From assembly GCA_050248795.1 (NCBI GenBank), contig JBFWRS010000001.1, positions 99,223 to 163,222 of the forward strand: a stretch of DNA of 64,000 nucleotides, given 5' to 3'. Below the pieces are notes generated by a model that worked only from the letters and a program-made list of their open reading frames with translations, was not told the DNA's origin and searched no databases. Below, one piece after another: positions 1 through 8,777 of the stretch. How positions within the stretch are numbered: the first letter of the stretch is position 1; every line of letters starts with the position of its first letter. Position numbers and translations under genes: made by a program. The DNA is from CAZTDU01 sp050248795 (GTDB lineage: Bacteria; Pseudomonadota; Gammaproteobacteria; Burkholderiales; SG8-39).

Positions 1-738
1 CAAGTACGCCTCTTCGAATTCGAACACGACCTTCCCGTCCGGCCGGGTCAGCCGCTCGTCCTTTCCGTCGTAGTGCAGCCGGTTCAGGATGTCCCGGATG
101 AGGTTGATGCGTGCCGCCTTCTTGTCGGCGGCGAGCAGGATGTGCCAGGGGGCAAAGGCCGAGTGCGTGCGCTCTAGCATCGCATCACGCGCGCGCGTGT
201 AGTCCTTCCAGCGCTTGAGCGCCTTGGCGTCGATCGGGCTGGACTTCCATTGCGTGAGCGGGTCGCGCGCGCGCTCCGCCAGCCTGCGGCGCTGCTCGTG
301 CTTCGGGATGTCGAGGTAGTACTTGAGCAGCTTCACGCCCGAGCGCACCAGCATCATCTCGAAACTGCCGACGGTTTCCATGAACTCCTCGTATTCCTTC
401 GGCGTGCAAAAGCCCATCACCTTCTCCACGCCGGCGCGGTTGTACCAGCTGCGGTTGAACAGCACGAACTCCCCGGCCGCCGGCAGGTGCGGCACGTAGC
501 GCTGGAAGTACCAGCTGCCCCGGTCGCGGTCCGATGGCCGGCCGAGCGCGACCACCCGCGTCTCGCGAGGACTGAGGTGCGCAATGACGCGCTTGATCGC
601 GCCGTCCTTTCCGGCCGCGTCGCGCCCCTCCAGCACGACCAGGATCTTGTCGCCGCAGCCGATGAAATGCCGCTGCAGCTTCACCAGCTCGATCTGCAGT
701 CTGCGCAAGTCATGCTTGTAGCGCTGCTTCTTCGTCAT
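1..738 (-). CDS. ppk2: Polyphosphate kinase 2 (PPK2), 3' end outside window
   Basis: PPK2 transfers phosphate between polyphosphate and nucleoside mono- or diphosphates in the cytoplasm. The 246 visible codons start MTKKQRYKHD and contain the Walker A-like GRDAAGKDG, the lid-type segment FNRSWYNRAG and the DIPKHEQ region, all hallmarks of the family. The reading frame is open to the window edge, so the C-terminus is missing. The ATG lies 16 bases after the DUF1622 gene and is the last visible gene of the long minus-strand operon. PPK2 beside a glucan phosphorylase suggests phosphate and energy storage metabolism. Identity is firm; whether the preferred acceptor is AMP, ADP or GDP cannot be read from this fragment. 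Confidence 0.93.
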   Translation of the reverse strand, partial: MTKKQRYKHDLRRLQIELVKLQRHFIGCGDKILVVLEGRDAAGKDGAIKRVIAHLSPRETRVVALGRPSDRDRGSWYFQRYVPHLPAAGEFVLFNRSWYNRAGVEKVMGFCTPKEYEEFMETVGSFEMMLVRSGVKLLKYYLDIPKHEQRRRLAERARDPLTQWKSSPIDAKALKRWKDYTRARDAMLERTHSAFAPWHILLAADKKAARINLIRDILNRLHYDGKDERLTRPDGKVVFEFEEAYL

Positions 739-754
739 GGTCTTCGGTGGTGCT

Positions 755-1105
755 TCATGCCCGATGTTTCGAGTCCCGGCTCAGCTCCAGGTTCAGGAAA
801 TAAACGATCACGGTGCGGATCACCACGATGCCGCCGAGAGTCCCCAGCGTCTCCCAGGTCGGCACGACGATGGTCTGGATGATGTCGCCGGCGAGGAAGA
901 ACTCCAGCCCGAGCACCATCTTTTCGCCCATTGCAAGACGGATGGCGCCGAGATCGCCGGGCGCCGTGTGCCCGGCCGCGGCCCGCCAGGCCCGCCGCGA
1001 CAGAGCCAGCAGCGCTTCGACGATTCCCCACAGCACCACTATGATCCCGAGCGCCTCGATCCAGGGAATAACGTAACCGGCCCACTGGACTAGGAGCTCG
1101 TGCAT
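755..1105 (-). CDS. DUF1622 family membrane protein
   Basis: A 116-residue protein with about three hydrophobic segments (around residues 12-35, 65-85 and 88-108) and the family-like core MGEKMVLGLEFFLAGDIIQT. It matches what I know of DUF1622, small inner-membrane proteins of unknown function. It lies 12 bases downstream of the Met-rich periplasmic protein and 16 bases upstream of ppk2, so it is probably co-transcribed with both. No catalytic residues are evident. The family call is confident, the function unknown. Confidence 0.8.
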   Translation of the reverse strand: MHELLVQWAGYVIPWIEALGIIVVLWGIVEALLALSRRAWRAAAGHTAPGDLGAIRLAMGEKMVLGLEFFLAGDIIQTIVVPTWETLGTLGGIVVIRTVIVYFLNLELSRDSKHRA

Positions 1106-1117
1106 ATCCCGGTCCGA

Positions 1118-1579
1118 TCACTTGCCGGGCGTCTGCTGCCTCATCTGATCGTGCTGCATCATCTGCTCCATCATCATCTGCATCATGTCCATGCGGTCCT
1201 GCATCATCTGCGCGCTTTGCGGGCCGGAGCCGCGCGGCCCGCCCATCGTTCCCCCAGCCATGGCTCCCCCCATGCCGCCGCCCATCATGCCCATCATTCC
1301 GCCGCCCATGCCGCGCATCGTCTGCATGCCTTCCTGCATGCTCTTCATATGCTCGGCCAGGAGCTTTTCGCGTTCCTTGGGGTCGGTGGTCTGGCGGATC
1401 TTCTCCATCTGCGCCTGCATGGTCTTCATGCGCTCCATCATCTGCTGCTGCATCTTGGGATCCGCCTGCATCCCGGGGCGCGGCTTCGCGGCGGGCTTTT
1501 CCGTCTGTGCGGCGCTGACGAGCGGCTGTGCGGCAAGGGCGGCCGCGAGAACTGCAATGGCAATTCGGTTACGTTTCAT
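1118..1579 (-). CDS. Met-rich exported protein, possible metal binder
   Basis: A 153-residue protein with an N-terminal signal peptide (start MKRNRIAIAV, cleavage probably after VSAAQ). A basic, Gln-rich helical region follows, and the C-terminal half is extremely rich in Met and Gly (repeated MMGMMGGGM-like runs) and ends in a Met/Gln helix. The ATG at 1579 is preferred over an in-frame start 35 codons upstream because GGAG sits seven bases before it and the signal peptide begins there. Methionine clusters commonly bind Cu(I) in the periplasm, and two copper-type ATPases lie in the same operon, so copper binding is a reasonable inference. I do not recognise a named family. Confidence 0.75.
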   Translation of the reverse strand: MKRNRIAIAVLAAALAAQPLVSAAQTEKPAAKPRPGMQADPKMQQQMMERMKTMQAQMEKIRQTTDPKEREKLLAEHMKSMQEGMQTMRGMGGGMMGMMGGGMGGAMAGGTMGGPRGSGPQSAQMMQDRMDMMQMMMEQMMQHDQMRQQTPGK

Positions 1580-1683
1580 GGTGTGACTCCGTTCATGTGG
1601 CTTCGTCTCAGGGTGCTGCGAGCACGCGGTCGAGACATCCGCGCACCTTATTTGCGAGCTCCCCCAGTCCAAATCTCGTTTCA

Positions 1684-3381
1684 TCAGCGCAGATACGCCT
1701 CGACCGCATAGCGGCGCATCATGCGGTGGCTGTTGAAGAAGGAGGCGTTGCGGGTGATCGCGCCTTTCATGACCGCGGCCCAGCCGGCGCGGTCGCCGTG
1801 ATAGAGCGGCAAGACCGTGTGCTCGAGCTTGTCATAAAGCGATGCGGCGTCGCGCGCGTTGTCCGCGTCCGCCTCGCCGCCTACTGCCCAGCCGGTGATG
1901 CCCTCGATCCAGCCCTCGAGCCACCACCCGTCCGGCACGCTGAGGTTCGGGACTCCGTTCAGCGCGGCCTTCATGCCGCTCGTGCCTGAGGCTTCGAGCG
2001 GGCGCAGCGGCAGGTTCAGCCAGACGTCCACGCCCGAGACGATCAGCCGCGCCGACTCCATGTCGTAATCGGGGAGGTACACGACCGCCACTTTGCCCTG
2101 CAGCTGCTTCGCCCAGCCGTGCAGGCGCTCGATCAATTCCTTGCCGCCTCCGTCGCGCGGATGCGCCTTGCCCGCGAGCACGATCTGGAACGGCTGGCGC
2201 CGCGCGATCGCCTTCAGGCGCTCGAGGTCGGAAAAAAGCAGGTCCGCCCGCTTGTACGGCGTCATGCGCCGCGCAAAGCCGAGGAGCGGGAGCGCAGGAT
2301 CGAGCACCTGGCCGCCAGGGCCCCGGACGCGCTCGAGGAGCGCCGCCTTCGCTTCGGCGTGCGCCTTCCTTAGATCCTCGTCCGGGATGCGATCGGCGCG
2401 CACGAGCAGCTCCGGCTCGTGGCACCAGCGCGGCAGGTGCGCGTCGTAGAGGCGGCGGAAGCTGTCGCAGGCCCAGGTCCACGGATGCACGCCGTTGGTG
2501 ATCGCATGCACGCGATAGCCCGGGAACATGCGCCGCGACACTTCGGCATGCCGCCGGGCTACGCCGTTCACGTGCTCGCTGAGATTGAGCGCAAGCCGCG
2601 TCATGTTGAGCCGGTCCTCGCCTGCCAGCCTGCGCAGCTGCGTCCCGTCAATGAAGTCGCCAAGCAGCCGCTCGGCAAGTTCATATGGAAACTGGTCGTG
2701 ACCCGCCTCGACCGGCGTGTGCGTTGTGAAAACGCAGCGCTGTCGCACCGCGGGCACGTCGTAGTGCAGGCCGGGGTTGCCGGCCTCCTGCAGCGAGTGC
2801 GCGAGACGCCGCAGCAGCTCGAGGGTGAGCAGCGCAGCGTGGCCCTCGTTCAGGTGGTACTTGCGGATTTCCAACCCCAGCGCGCCCAGCATCCGAACGC
2901 CGCCAATACCCAGCACCATCTCCTGCTTGAGGCGGTAAGTCTGGTCACCGCCATAAAGGTAGTGCGTGAGCTCGCGGTCCTCCGCCTTGTTTTCCGGCAG
3001 GTCGGTGTCGAGCAGGATCACCGGCACCGCACCGCCGCGGTGGCCTTCGACGCTGTAAAGCCAGGCGCCCACCCAGACTTCGCGCTGCCCGATCTGCAGC
3101 GCGACCTTCGCCGGCAGGCGCCGCGCCCACTTCTCCGGCTGCCACGTGTCGGGCCGCTCGAGTTGCCGGCCGTCCACGATCTCCTGCCGGAAGTACCCGG
3201 CGCGGCTCGCGAGCGTCACGCCGATCATCGGCAGGTCGAGGTCGGCGGCGCTGCGCATGGTGTCGCCGGCGAGCACGCCGAGGCCTCCGCTGTAGGTGGG
3301 AATCTCGCTCTCCAGCGCGATCTCCATCGAGAAATAGGCGATGCGCGGCTCGTGGATGAAGGGCTCGAGCAGAGCGCTCAC
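1684..3381 (-). CDS. glgP: Alpha-glucan phosphorylase, short form
   Basis: The enzyme phosphorolyses alpha-1,4-glucan to glucose 1-phosphate using pyridoxal phosphate. The protein opens with EPRIAYFSMEIALESEIPTY, typical of the Thermotoga/Thermus-type family, and carries the PLP-lysine motif GTSGMKAALNG and the RMTPYKRADL segment. At 565 residues it lacks the roughly 100-residue N-terminal DUF3417 domain of longer homologues. The GTG start at 3381 overlaps the stop of the upstream P-type ATPase (GTGA), which points to translational coupling. An open frame continues upstream of the GTG but is antisense-like and unrelated. A 104-base gap separates it from the next gene, the widest in the operon. 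Confidence 0.92.
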   Translation of the reverse strand: MSALLEPFIHEPRIAYFSMEIALESEIPTYSGGLGVLAGDTMRSAADLDLPMIGVTLASRAGYFRQEIVDGRQLERPDTWQPEKWARRLPAKVALQIGQREVWVGAWLYSVEGHRGGAVPVILLDTDLPENKAEDRELTHYLYGGDQTYRLKQEMVLGIGGVRMLGALGLEIRKYHLNEGHAALLTLELLRRLAHSLQEAGNPGLHYDVPAVRQRCVFTTHTPVEAGHDQFPYELAERLLGDFIDGTQLRRLAGEDRLNMTRLALNLSEHVNGVARRHAEVSRRMFPGYRVHAITNGVHPWTWACDSFRRLYDAHLPRWCHEPELLVRADRIPDEDLRKAHAEAKAALLERVRGPGGQVLDPALPLLGFARRMTPYKRADLLFSDLERLKAIARRQPFQIVLAGKAHPRDGGGKELIERLHGWAKQLQGKVAVVYLPDYDMESARLIVSGVDVWLNLPLRPLEASGTSGMKAALNGVPNLSVPDGWWLEGWIEGITGWAVGGEADADNARDAASLYDKLEHTVLPLYHGDRAGWAAVMKGAITRNASFFNSHRMMRRYAVEAYLR

Positions 3382-5684
3382 TTGAGACCCTGGATGGTCG
3401 CGCGCTTGAGAAGCAGCGCGTTGGCGGCGACGATCAGCGAGCTGCCGGACATGGCGAGCGCGGCCATTTCCGGGCTGATGGTGATCGGATAGAACACGCC
3501 GGCGGCGAACGGGAAGGCGATCACGTTGTAGCCCACCGCCCACCACAGGTTCTGGTGCATCTTGCGCAGGGTGGCGCGCGACAGGCCGATCGCGCCGACC
3601 ACGCCGACCGGATCGCTCCTCATGAGCACCACGTCGGCGCTTTCCATGGCGACGTCGGTACCCGCGCCGATGGCAAAGCCCACGTCGGCCTGGGTGAGCG
3701 CCGGGGCGTCATTGATGCCATCACCGACCATGCCGACTTTCTTGCCCTGGCCTTGCAGCGTCTTCACCTGATCGGCCTTCTGCCCGGGGAGCACTTCCGC
3801 GAGCACGGTGGTGACGCCGAGCTCGCGTCCGACCCGCTCGGCGGTGGCGCGGTTGTCGCCGGTGAGCATGGCCACTTCGACCCCGCGCTCTCGCAGCGCC
3901 TTCACTGCGGCGGCGGAAGTCGGCCGCGGCGCGTCGGCGATGGCAATGAGCCCAAGGAGCTTCCCGCCGCGGGCTACGTGCACCACCGTGCGCCCTCCGC
4001 TGGCGAGTCGCTCACCTTCGGCCTCCAGGCCCGACATGTCGACGCGTTCGGCGTCCATGAGCCGGCGGTTGCCGACGAGGCCTGGCTCGCCGCCGGAGCG
4101 GGCGCGCGCGCCCATGCCGTCGATGTTGGTGAAGCCCTCCGCGACCACCACCTCGCGGCCTTTCGTCTTCTCCAGGATGGCGTGCGCGAGCGGATGCTCG
4201 GAGTGGCGCTCCATCCCTGCGGCCACGGCGAGCACCTCGTCGTCGCTGCGCCCGGGCACCGCCACCACCTCCACGACCTCCGGCTTGCCGAGCGTCAGCG
4301 TGCCCGTCTTGTCGAAGATCACCACATCGAGGTGCGTCGCATTCTCCAGCGCCGAAGCGTTCTTGATCAGGATGCCGTTGTTCGCGCCGCGTCCGGTGCC
4401 GATCATGATCGCCATGGGCGTCGCGAGGCCGAGCGCATCCGGGCAGGCAATGACGAACACCGTGATGGTCAGCGTGACTGCGAGGAGCAGCGTCTGACCG
4501 ATCACCCAGTACCACACGACGAACGTCGCCAGGCCGATCACGATGGCCGCGAGAACCAGCCATTGCGAGGCCCTGTCCGCCAGCAGCTGGGCGGGCGCCT
4601 TGGAATTCTGCGCTTCCTGCACCAGCTTCACGATCTGTGCGAGCGCGGTATCCGCGCCCACCTTGGTGGCGCGGAAGCGGAAGGCGCCGCTCTTGTTGAT
4701 GGTCGCGCCCGCGATGCTCGAGCCCACGATCTTCTTCACCGGCATCGACTCGCCGGTGAGCATCGACTCGTCCACCTGCGATTCCCCCTCGGTGATGACC
4801 CCGTCCACAGGAATCCTGTCCCCCGGGCGCACGATCACGATGTCTCCCGCGACCAGCTCGGCGGTTGGAATCTCCACTTCCTTGCCGTCGCGCACCACGC
4901 GCGCCATCGGCGGCGCCAGCTTGAGCAGCGCGCGGATGGCGTCGTTCGCGCCGGCCCGCGCCCGCATCTCCAGCCAGTGGCCGAGCAGGATGAATACGAG
5001 CAGCACCGAGACGGCCTCGTAGAACTGCACCTCGCCGCCGAAGAAGAAGGTGGATGCGACGCTGAAGACGTACCCCGTTCCGACCGACAGGACTACGAGC
5101 ACGGCCATGTTCAGGATGCCGTTCTTCAGAGCCCGCCAGGCGGCGACGAAGAACGGCCATGAAGGCCATAGCACTGCCCCGCTCGCGAGCACGAAGAGCC
5201 ACTGGTCGAGCCTCAGCCCGAATGGGACCGGCGGCGTCGGGATGGGCAGCCCCATCGGCATCCAGACAAACAGCGGAATGCTGAACGCAAGACACACGAA
5301 GAAGCGGTTGCGCATGTCGCGCACCATGCCGGCCATGTCCATGCCGGCGCCGTGGCCCATGTCGTGGGCCATCTCGTCCTTTGCGCCCGGCTGCGCCGCG
5401 TGCTTTGCATGGGCCGCTCGCGGATCGGGCTCGGCGAACCTGCACTGATGGTCCGGCTGCATCTCGCCGCGGCAGTGGTAGCCGCACTCGCGCACCGCCT
5501 CGCGCAACGCCGCCTCGCTGACCACCGCCGAGTCAAAATGCACGCTGACGCTTCCCGAAGCCGGGTTGGCATGCGCGTGGTACACGCCAGGCAACGCTCC
5601 GATACGCTTCTCCACGCCGAGATGGTCGAGCTCCTCGAACAGGCCCTTCACCTCGAGCGTGGCGGTCTTCATCTCGCTCTTCAT
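3378..5684 (-). CDS. P1B-type heavy-metal ATPase with CPD motif
   Basis: A 768-residue membrane pump for heavy-metal export. Residues 7-75 form an HMA-like fold that lacks the CxxC metal site. A His/Met-rich linker (about 84-120) and eight predicted membrane helices follow. The conserved TGES is near 310 and the phosphorylation site DKTGTLT has its Asp near 458. The transmembrane metal-site motif is CPD at about 414-416, where copper exporters usually have CPC or CPH. It overlaps glgP by four bases and follows the DUF5676 gene by two bases. Other features resemble CopA/CopB copper pumps, but the CPD and the degenerate HMA leave the metal open. Confidence 0.93.
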   Translation of the reverse strand: MKSEMKTATLEVKGLFEELDHLGVEKRIGALPGVYHAHANPASGSVSVHFDSAVVSEAALREAVRECGYHCRGEMQPDHQCRFAEPDPRAAHAKHAAQPGAKDEMAHDMGHGAGMDMAGMVRDMRNRFFVCLAFSIPLFVWMPMGLPIPTPPVPFGLRLDQWLFVLASGAVLWPSWPFFVAAWRALKNGILNMAVLVVLSVGTGYVFSVASTFFFGGEVQFYEAVSVLLVFILLGHWLEMRARAGANDAIRALLKLAPPMARVVRDGKEVEIPTAELVAGDIVIVRPGDRIPVDGVITEGESQVDESMLTGESMPVKKIVGSSIAGATINKSGAFRFRATKVGADTALAQIVKLVQEAQNSKAPAQLLADRASQWLVLAAIVIGLATFVVWYWVIGQTLLLAVTLTITVFVIACPDALGLATPMAIMIGTGRGANNGILIKNASALENATHLDVVIFDKTGTLTLGKPEVVEVVAVPGRSDDEVLAVAAGMERHSEHPLAHAILEKTKGREVVVAEGFTNIDGMGARARSGGEPGLVGNRRLMDAERVDMSGLEAEGERLASGGRTVVHVARGGKLLGLIAIADAPRPTSAAAVKALRERGVEVAMLTGDNRATAERVGRELGVTTVLAEVLPGQKADQVKTLQGQGKKVGMVGDGINDAPALTQADVGFAIGAGTDVAMESADVVLMRSDPVGVVGAIGLSRATLRKMHQNLWWAVGYNVIAFPFAAGVFYPITISPEMAALAMSGSSLIVAANALLLKRATIQGLK

Positions 5685-5686
5685 GC

Positions 5687-5941
5687 TCAGGTCCCGAAGC
5701 GGCGCGCGAGCGCGTTATAGATCGGAACGTAAACCACGCCGATCAGCGCCCCGTAGAGGAAGCTCTTGACAAGGCCGATGACGAAGCCTTTCACTGTCAG
5801 CCACTCGAAGCCCGGCAGCGCGATCGTTAGGAACTCGCGCATATGCCCGCTCGCAGGGTTGGTCAATCCGTAGGCGATGCACAGCAGGTACAGCAGCGCG
5901 CCGCTCAAAGCGAGCGCCCAGGTCACGATCTTGAGGCTCAT
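5687..5941 (-). CDS. DUF5676 family small membrane protein
   Basis: An 84-residue protein with two strong hydrophobic helices (about 5-25 and 50-72) separated by a loop containing PGFEWLTVKGF. It resembles DUF5676 proteins, which recur beside DUF2933 proteins and heavy-metal ATPases. It sits two bases upstream of the CPD ATPase, so the pair is almost certainly co-translated. The biochemical role is unknown; an accessory role to the ATPase is inferred from position. Confidence 0.75.
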   Translation of the reverse strand: MSLKIVTWALALSGALLYLLCIAYGLTNPASGHMREFLTIALPGFEWLTVKGFVIGLVKSFLYGALIGVVYVPIYNALARRFGT

Positions 5942-5962
5942 GTCAGCGTCTCCTTGATAAGG

Positions 5963-6142
5963 TCAATGCCGGTGCCCGCCGCGAGGGGCATCGTGCTCGG
6001 GGTCCTTGCGCGCGTTGCGATCCTCGTCTTCGCTCCGGCCATGCCCGCCGTGGCCGCCGTGACCGCCATGTCCGAAGAGATGCATGCCCACCATCGCGAC
6101 CGCGATCAGGACGAAGACCCAGTTCTCAGACAGCCATTCCAT
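5963..6142 (-). CDS. DUF2933-like small membrane protein with His-Gly tail
   Basis: A 59-residue protein starting MEWLSENWVFVLIAVAMVGM. It has one membrane helix (about 7-22), then the repeat GHGGHGGHGGHG and a charged, His-containing tail ending GGHRH. The ATG at 6142 has AAGGAG nine bases before it and overlaps the end of the DUF6629 gene by 17 bases. A paralogue with the same repeat lies at 15127-15375. The His-rich tail may bind copper or zinc near the membrane (inference). Confidence 0.72.
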   Translation of the reverse strand: MEWLSENWVFVLIAVAMVGMHLFGHGGHGGHGGHGRSEDEDRNARKDPEHDAPRGGHRH

Positions 6143-6785
6143 GGCTCGACTCCTTGGGAAAAGACCGGTTGGTAAAGCGCAGCAGCACGATCACGCTCAG
6201 CGCGGCGGCGAAGAAGCACCACACGGAGATGAACCACTGCCGGTAGATCGCATAGGACAGCCCGAACGACAGCAGGGCCGCGGCCCCGAACACATTGACC
6301 AGCTTGTGGCTGGAAAACAGCGTGCTGATGCACGTCGCTGCGAGATAGCCCGCCATTACCGCCGCGATGTAAAAGTGCGACGAGACGTACTCGATGTGGC
6401 CGCCGACCGGCCGCGATTCGATCGGGAAGCGGAACATGTTCACCAGCAGGTAGAGCCCCACCGCCGCGCCGACCGTAAGGAACGCCGCGAGCGCTTTCCT
6501 GCGCCAGCGCACCGGCTCGAGCAGCAATACGGCAAGGGGCACGTAGATCGGCCACAGGACATGCGAAAACAGGGAATAGACGAAGGTCATGGCCGGATTG
6601 AGCCGCGGCACGTCCGAGCCGAAGCTGAGCCAGACCAGGCCCTCGATGAGCTGCTGGACGCCGAAGAGCAGCGGGATCGCGGCGTAGGCAAGCTCCGCTC
6701 CGTGGCCGGCCTTTTTCAGCGTAACCGCGCCCACGGCAATAAGCGCGGTTCCGGCGGTAAAGCTCACGGAAGCGGAGAAGCACAT
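6126..6785 (-). CDS. DUF6629-like multi-helix membrane protein
   Basis: A 219-residue integral membrane protein with about seven hydrophobic segments, beginning MCFSASVSFTAGTALIAVGA. This start, with Cys-Phe-Ser-Ala-Ser, and the internal LLFGVQQLIEGLVWLSFG are what I associate with DUF6629. It lies 10 bases downstream of the MFS gene and overlaps the small His-rich protein by 17 bases, so it belongs to the operon. No function is known. Confidence 0.75.
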   Translation of the reverse strand: MCFSASVSFTAGTALIAVGAVTLKKAGHGAELAYAAIPLLFGVQQLIEGLVWLSFGSDVPRLNPAMTFVYSLFSHVLWPIYVPLAVLLLEPVRWRRKALAAFLTVGAAVGLYLLVNMFRFPIESRPVGGHIEYVSSHFYIAAVMAGYLAATCISTLFSSHKLVNVFGAAALLSFGLSYAIYRQWFISVWCFFAAALSVIVLLRFTNRSFPKESSHGMAV

Positions 6786-6795
6786 TTATCGGGCC

Positions 6796-7980
6796 CTAGG
6801 TCCTAGTGCAGCGGCTGTTCCCGCCCAGCCACCGCGGCGCGCATGAAGGTGAGGCGAGCCATGCGCCGAGCGCCACCGCAAAGGCCACGGCCGTGAACAT
6901 CCCCATCCCGGCATAGCCATAGAGCGCGCCGCCGGACAGTGAGCCCACGGCCTGTCCGAGCCCGCCAGCGGCGGTGAGCCGGCCCAGCGCCGCGCCCGGG
7001 CGCGCCTCGATCTCGAGGGTCGCGAGAAAGCCGATCAGCGGCAGGACCAACCCCGAGCCGGCGGCGATCAGTCCGACCGCCGACAGGGCAGCGCTGAAGG
7101 AATCCGTGCTCGCCAGCCACAACAGCCCGGCCGCATACGCGGCAATGCCTGCTATCAGCACCTTGGGAAAGTGTGCGCGGTACGGTGCCGCCCACATGAG
7201 CGCGCCCTGCACCACCAGCATCATCAGGCTGCACTCGACGAACAGCAGCGATACGCGCGCCGGGTCGACGGCGAGCGGCCCGCGGGCAGCGAGGGGCAGT
7301 GCCACCTCGAAGGCGCCCAAGCCCAGATAAGCGAGCAGGTTCAAGCCGAGAAAGCGGGCCGGTAGCGGCCGCGCAGCCTCCTGCCGAAGTTCGAGCCCGC
7401 GTCCGCTCTCTGCTGCCAACCACAAGGTCACGATGAGGAGCGCGGCAAGCGCCACCGCGGCGCTCGCATACAACACTGCTGCGACCGGTTCGGCGAGCAC
7501 GCCTGAGACCAAGCCTGCGGTCAGCGCAGGCGCGGCGAAGAAGCCGAGCAGCGAAGCGGCGCCGAGGCCTGCGACCTTGCGCGCACGCTCCGCGGTATCC
7601 GGGATCGGCGCAAGCGCCGAGGTGGCGACCGGCAGCAGAGCGGAGGCGAATGCCCCCTGCACCGCACGCCCGAGATACGCGCTCCACAGGCCTCCGGCGA
7701 ACGCCAGGGCGAATACCGCGAGCGCGCTTCCCGCGAGTCCTAGCAGCAAGATCCGCTTCGTGCCATAGCGGTCGGAGGCCACTCCCCAGGCCGGCGAGAA
7801 CACCACCACCGACAGCATGTAGATGCCGGCGAATGCGCCGGCATGCCAGGACAGGGCCACTGGACCGGCGCCGGGCAGCAGCGGCGTGAGCAGCTCAGGC
7901 AGCAGCGGCATGACTGCCCCGTAGCCGAAGGCCGCCGCGAACACTGCGGCGCCCAAAGCGAAGAAGGAAGAGAACGACAT
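6796..7980 (-). CDS. MFS transporter
   Basis: A 394-residue protein with about twelve membrane helices. The loop GVASDRYGTKRILLLG after the second helix is the major facilitator superfamily signature. The start MSFSSFFALG at 7980 overlaps the M48 peptidase stop (ATGA), which favours it over an in-frame start 46 codons upstream. It resembles drug/H+ antiporters, but the substrate is not deducible. Its position between stress genes suggests export of a toxic compound (inference). Confidence 0.88.
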   Translation of the reverse strand: MSFSSFFALGAAVFAAAFGYGAVMPLLPELLTPLLPGAGPVALSWHAGAFAGIYMLSVVVFSPAWGVASDRYGTKRILLLGLAGSALAVFALAFAGGLWSAYLGRAVQGAFASALLPVATSALAPIPDTAERARKVAGLGAASLLGFFAAPALTAGLVSGVLAEPVAAVLYASAAVALAALLIVTLWLAAESGRGLELRQEAARPLPARFLGLNLLAYLGLGAFEVALPLAARGPLAVDPARVSLLFVECSLMMLVVQGALMWAAPYRAHFPKVLIAGIAAYAAGLLWLASTDSFSAALSAVGLIAAGSGLVLPLIGFLATLEIEARPGAALGRLTAAGGLGQAVGSLSGGALYGYAGMGMFTAVAFAVALGAWLASPSCAPRWLGGNSRCTRT

Positions 7981-8777
7981 CACCCGCGCTTCGCCGCCCG
8001 GTACACAGGCTCCAGCTTCGTTGCCAGCGCCTGCAAGCGCTCGCGGCGGTTCTCGGGAGAGGGATGGGTGGAGAGAAACTCCGGCGGCGCAGCGCCCTGC
8101 CGCCCCATCTTCTCCCACAGCGTCACTGCCGCCTGCGGATCGAATCCCGCGCGCGCGGCAAGCTCAATGCCAATCGCATCGGCCTCGCTTTCGCTCTGGC
8201 GGCTGTTGGGCAGCGTGATCGCGAGCGCGGCGCCCAGCTCCAGGCCGCTCAAGGCGAGGTCCCGCGTCGATGAGTCGCGGGAGATGGCGACTGCCGCGAC
8301 CGACGTCGCAAGCCCCGTCGCCATGGCGAGCGAGATGCGCTCGCGCGTATGCGCCGCAATTGCATGTCCGATCTCGTGCCCGAGCACCTGGGCGAGTTCC
8401 TCGTCGGTCGCCTTGAGGGTTTCCCACATGCCGCTGTAGACCGCGATCTTGCCGCCCGCCATGGCGAAGGCGTTCACCGTCTTGGGCTCGTCGATGACCT
8501 TCACCTCCCAGGTCCATTTCGCAGTCTCGGGACGCAGCCGCGCGGCCTCGGCGATCAGCCGGTCGGCGATGGCGCGTACGCGCGCGGCGCGCGGCGTGCC
8601 GCTTTCGACCTGCTTCTTCTTCTCGAGCTGGCCCATCATCTCGCGGTATGCGACCGCCGAGCTCTCGATCGCCTGCCCTTCGGACACGACGACGAATTCC
8701 CTGCGCCCGGTCACAGGGTTCTCGGCGCACCCGGCGAGGATGAGCAGCGCAGCGAGGCCGATGACGAGCGCTCTCAC
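7980..8777 (-). CDS. M48 family zinc metallopeptidase lipoprotein
   Basis: A 265-residue lipoprotein. The N-terminus has a short hydrophobic segment ending in the lipobox LAGC, so Cys is probably lipidated. The zinc motif HEIGH is near residue 135, followed by a distal ESEADAIG glutamate segment, as in LoiP/YcaL-type periplasmic M48 proteases that handle misfolded outer-membrane proteins. The GTG start at 8777 overlaps the CBS gene stop. Length fits the family. An open frame extends far upstream but covers the CBS gene antiphase and is not real. Confidence 0.92.
   Translation of the reverse strand: MRALVIGLAALLILAGCAENPVTGRREFVVVSEGQAIESSAVAYREMMGQLEKKKQVESGTPRAARVRAIADRLIAEAARLRPETAKWTWEVKVIDEPKTVNAFAMAGGKIAVYSGMWETLKATDEELAQVLGHEIGHAIAAHTRERISLAMATGLATSVAAVAISRDSSTRDLALSGLELGAALAITLPNSRQSESEADAIGIELAARAGFDPQAAVTLWEKMGRQGAAPPEFLSTHPSPENRRERLQALATKLEPVYRAAKRG

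Noticed and set aside
3555..5162. 535-codon open frame antisense to the CPD ATPase
   Set aside because: The opposite strand carries all P-type ATPase motifs; this frame shows none.
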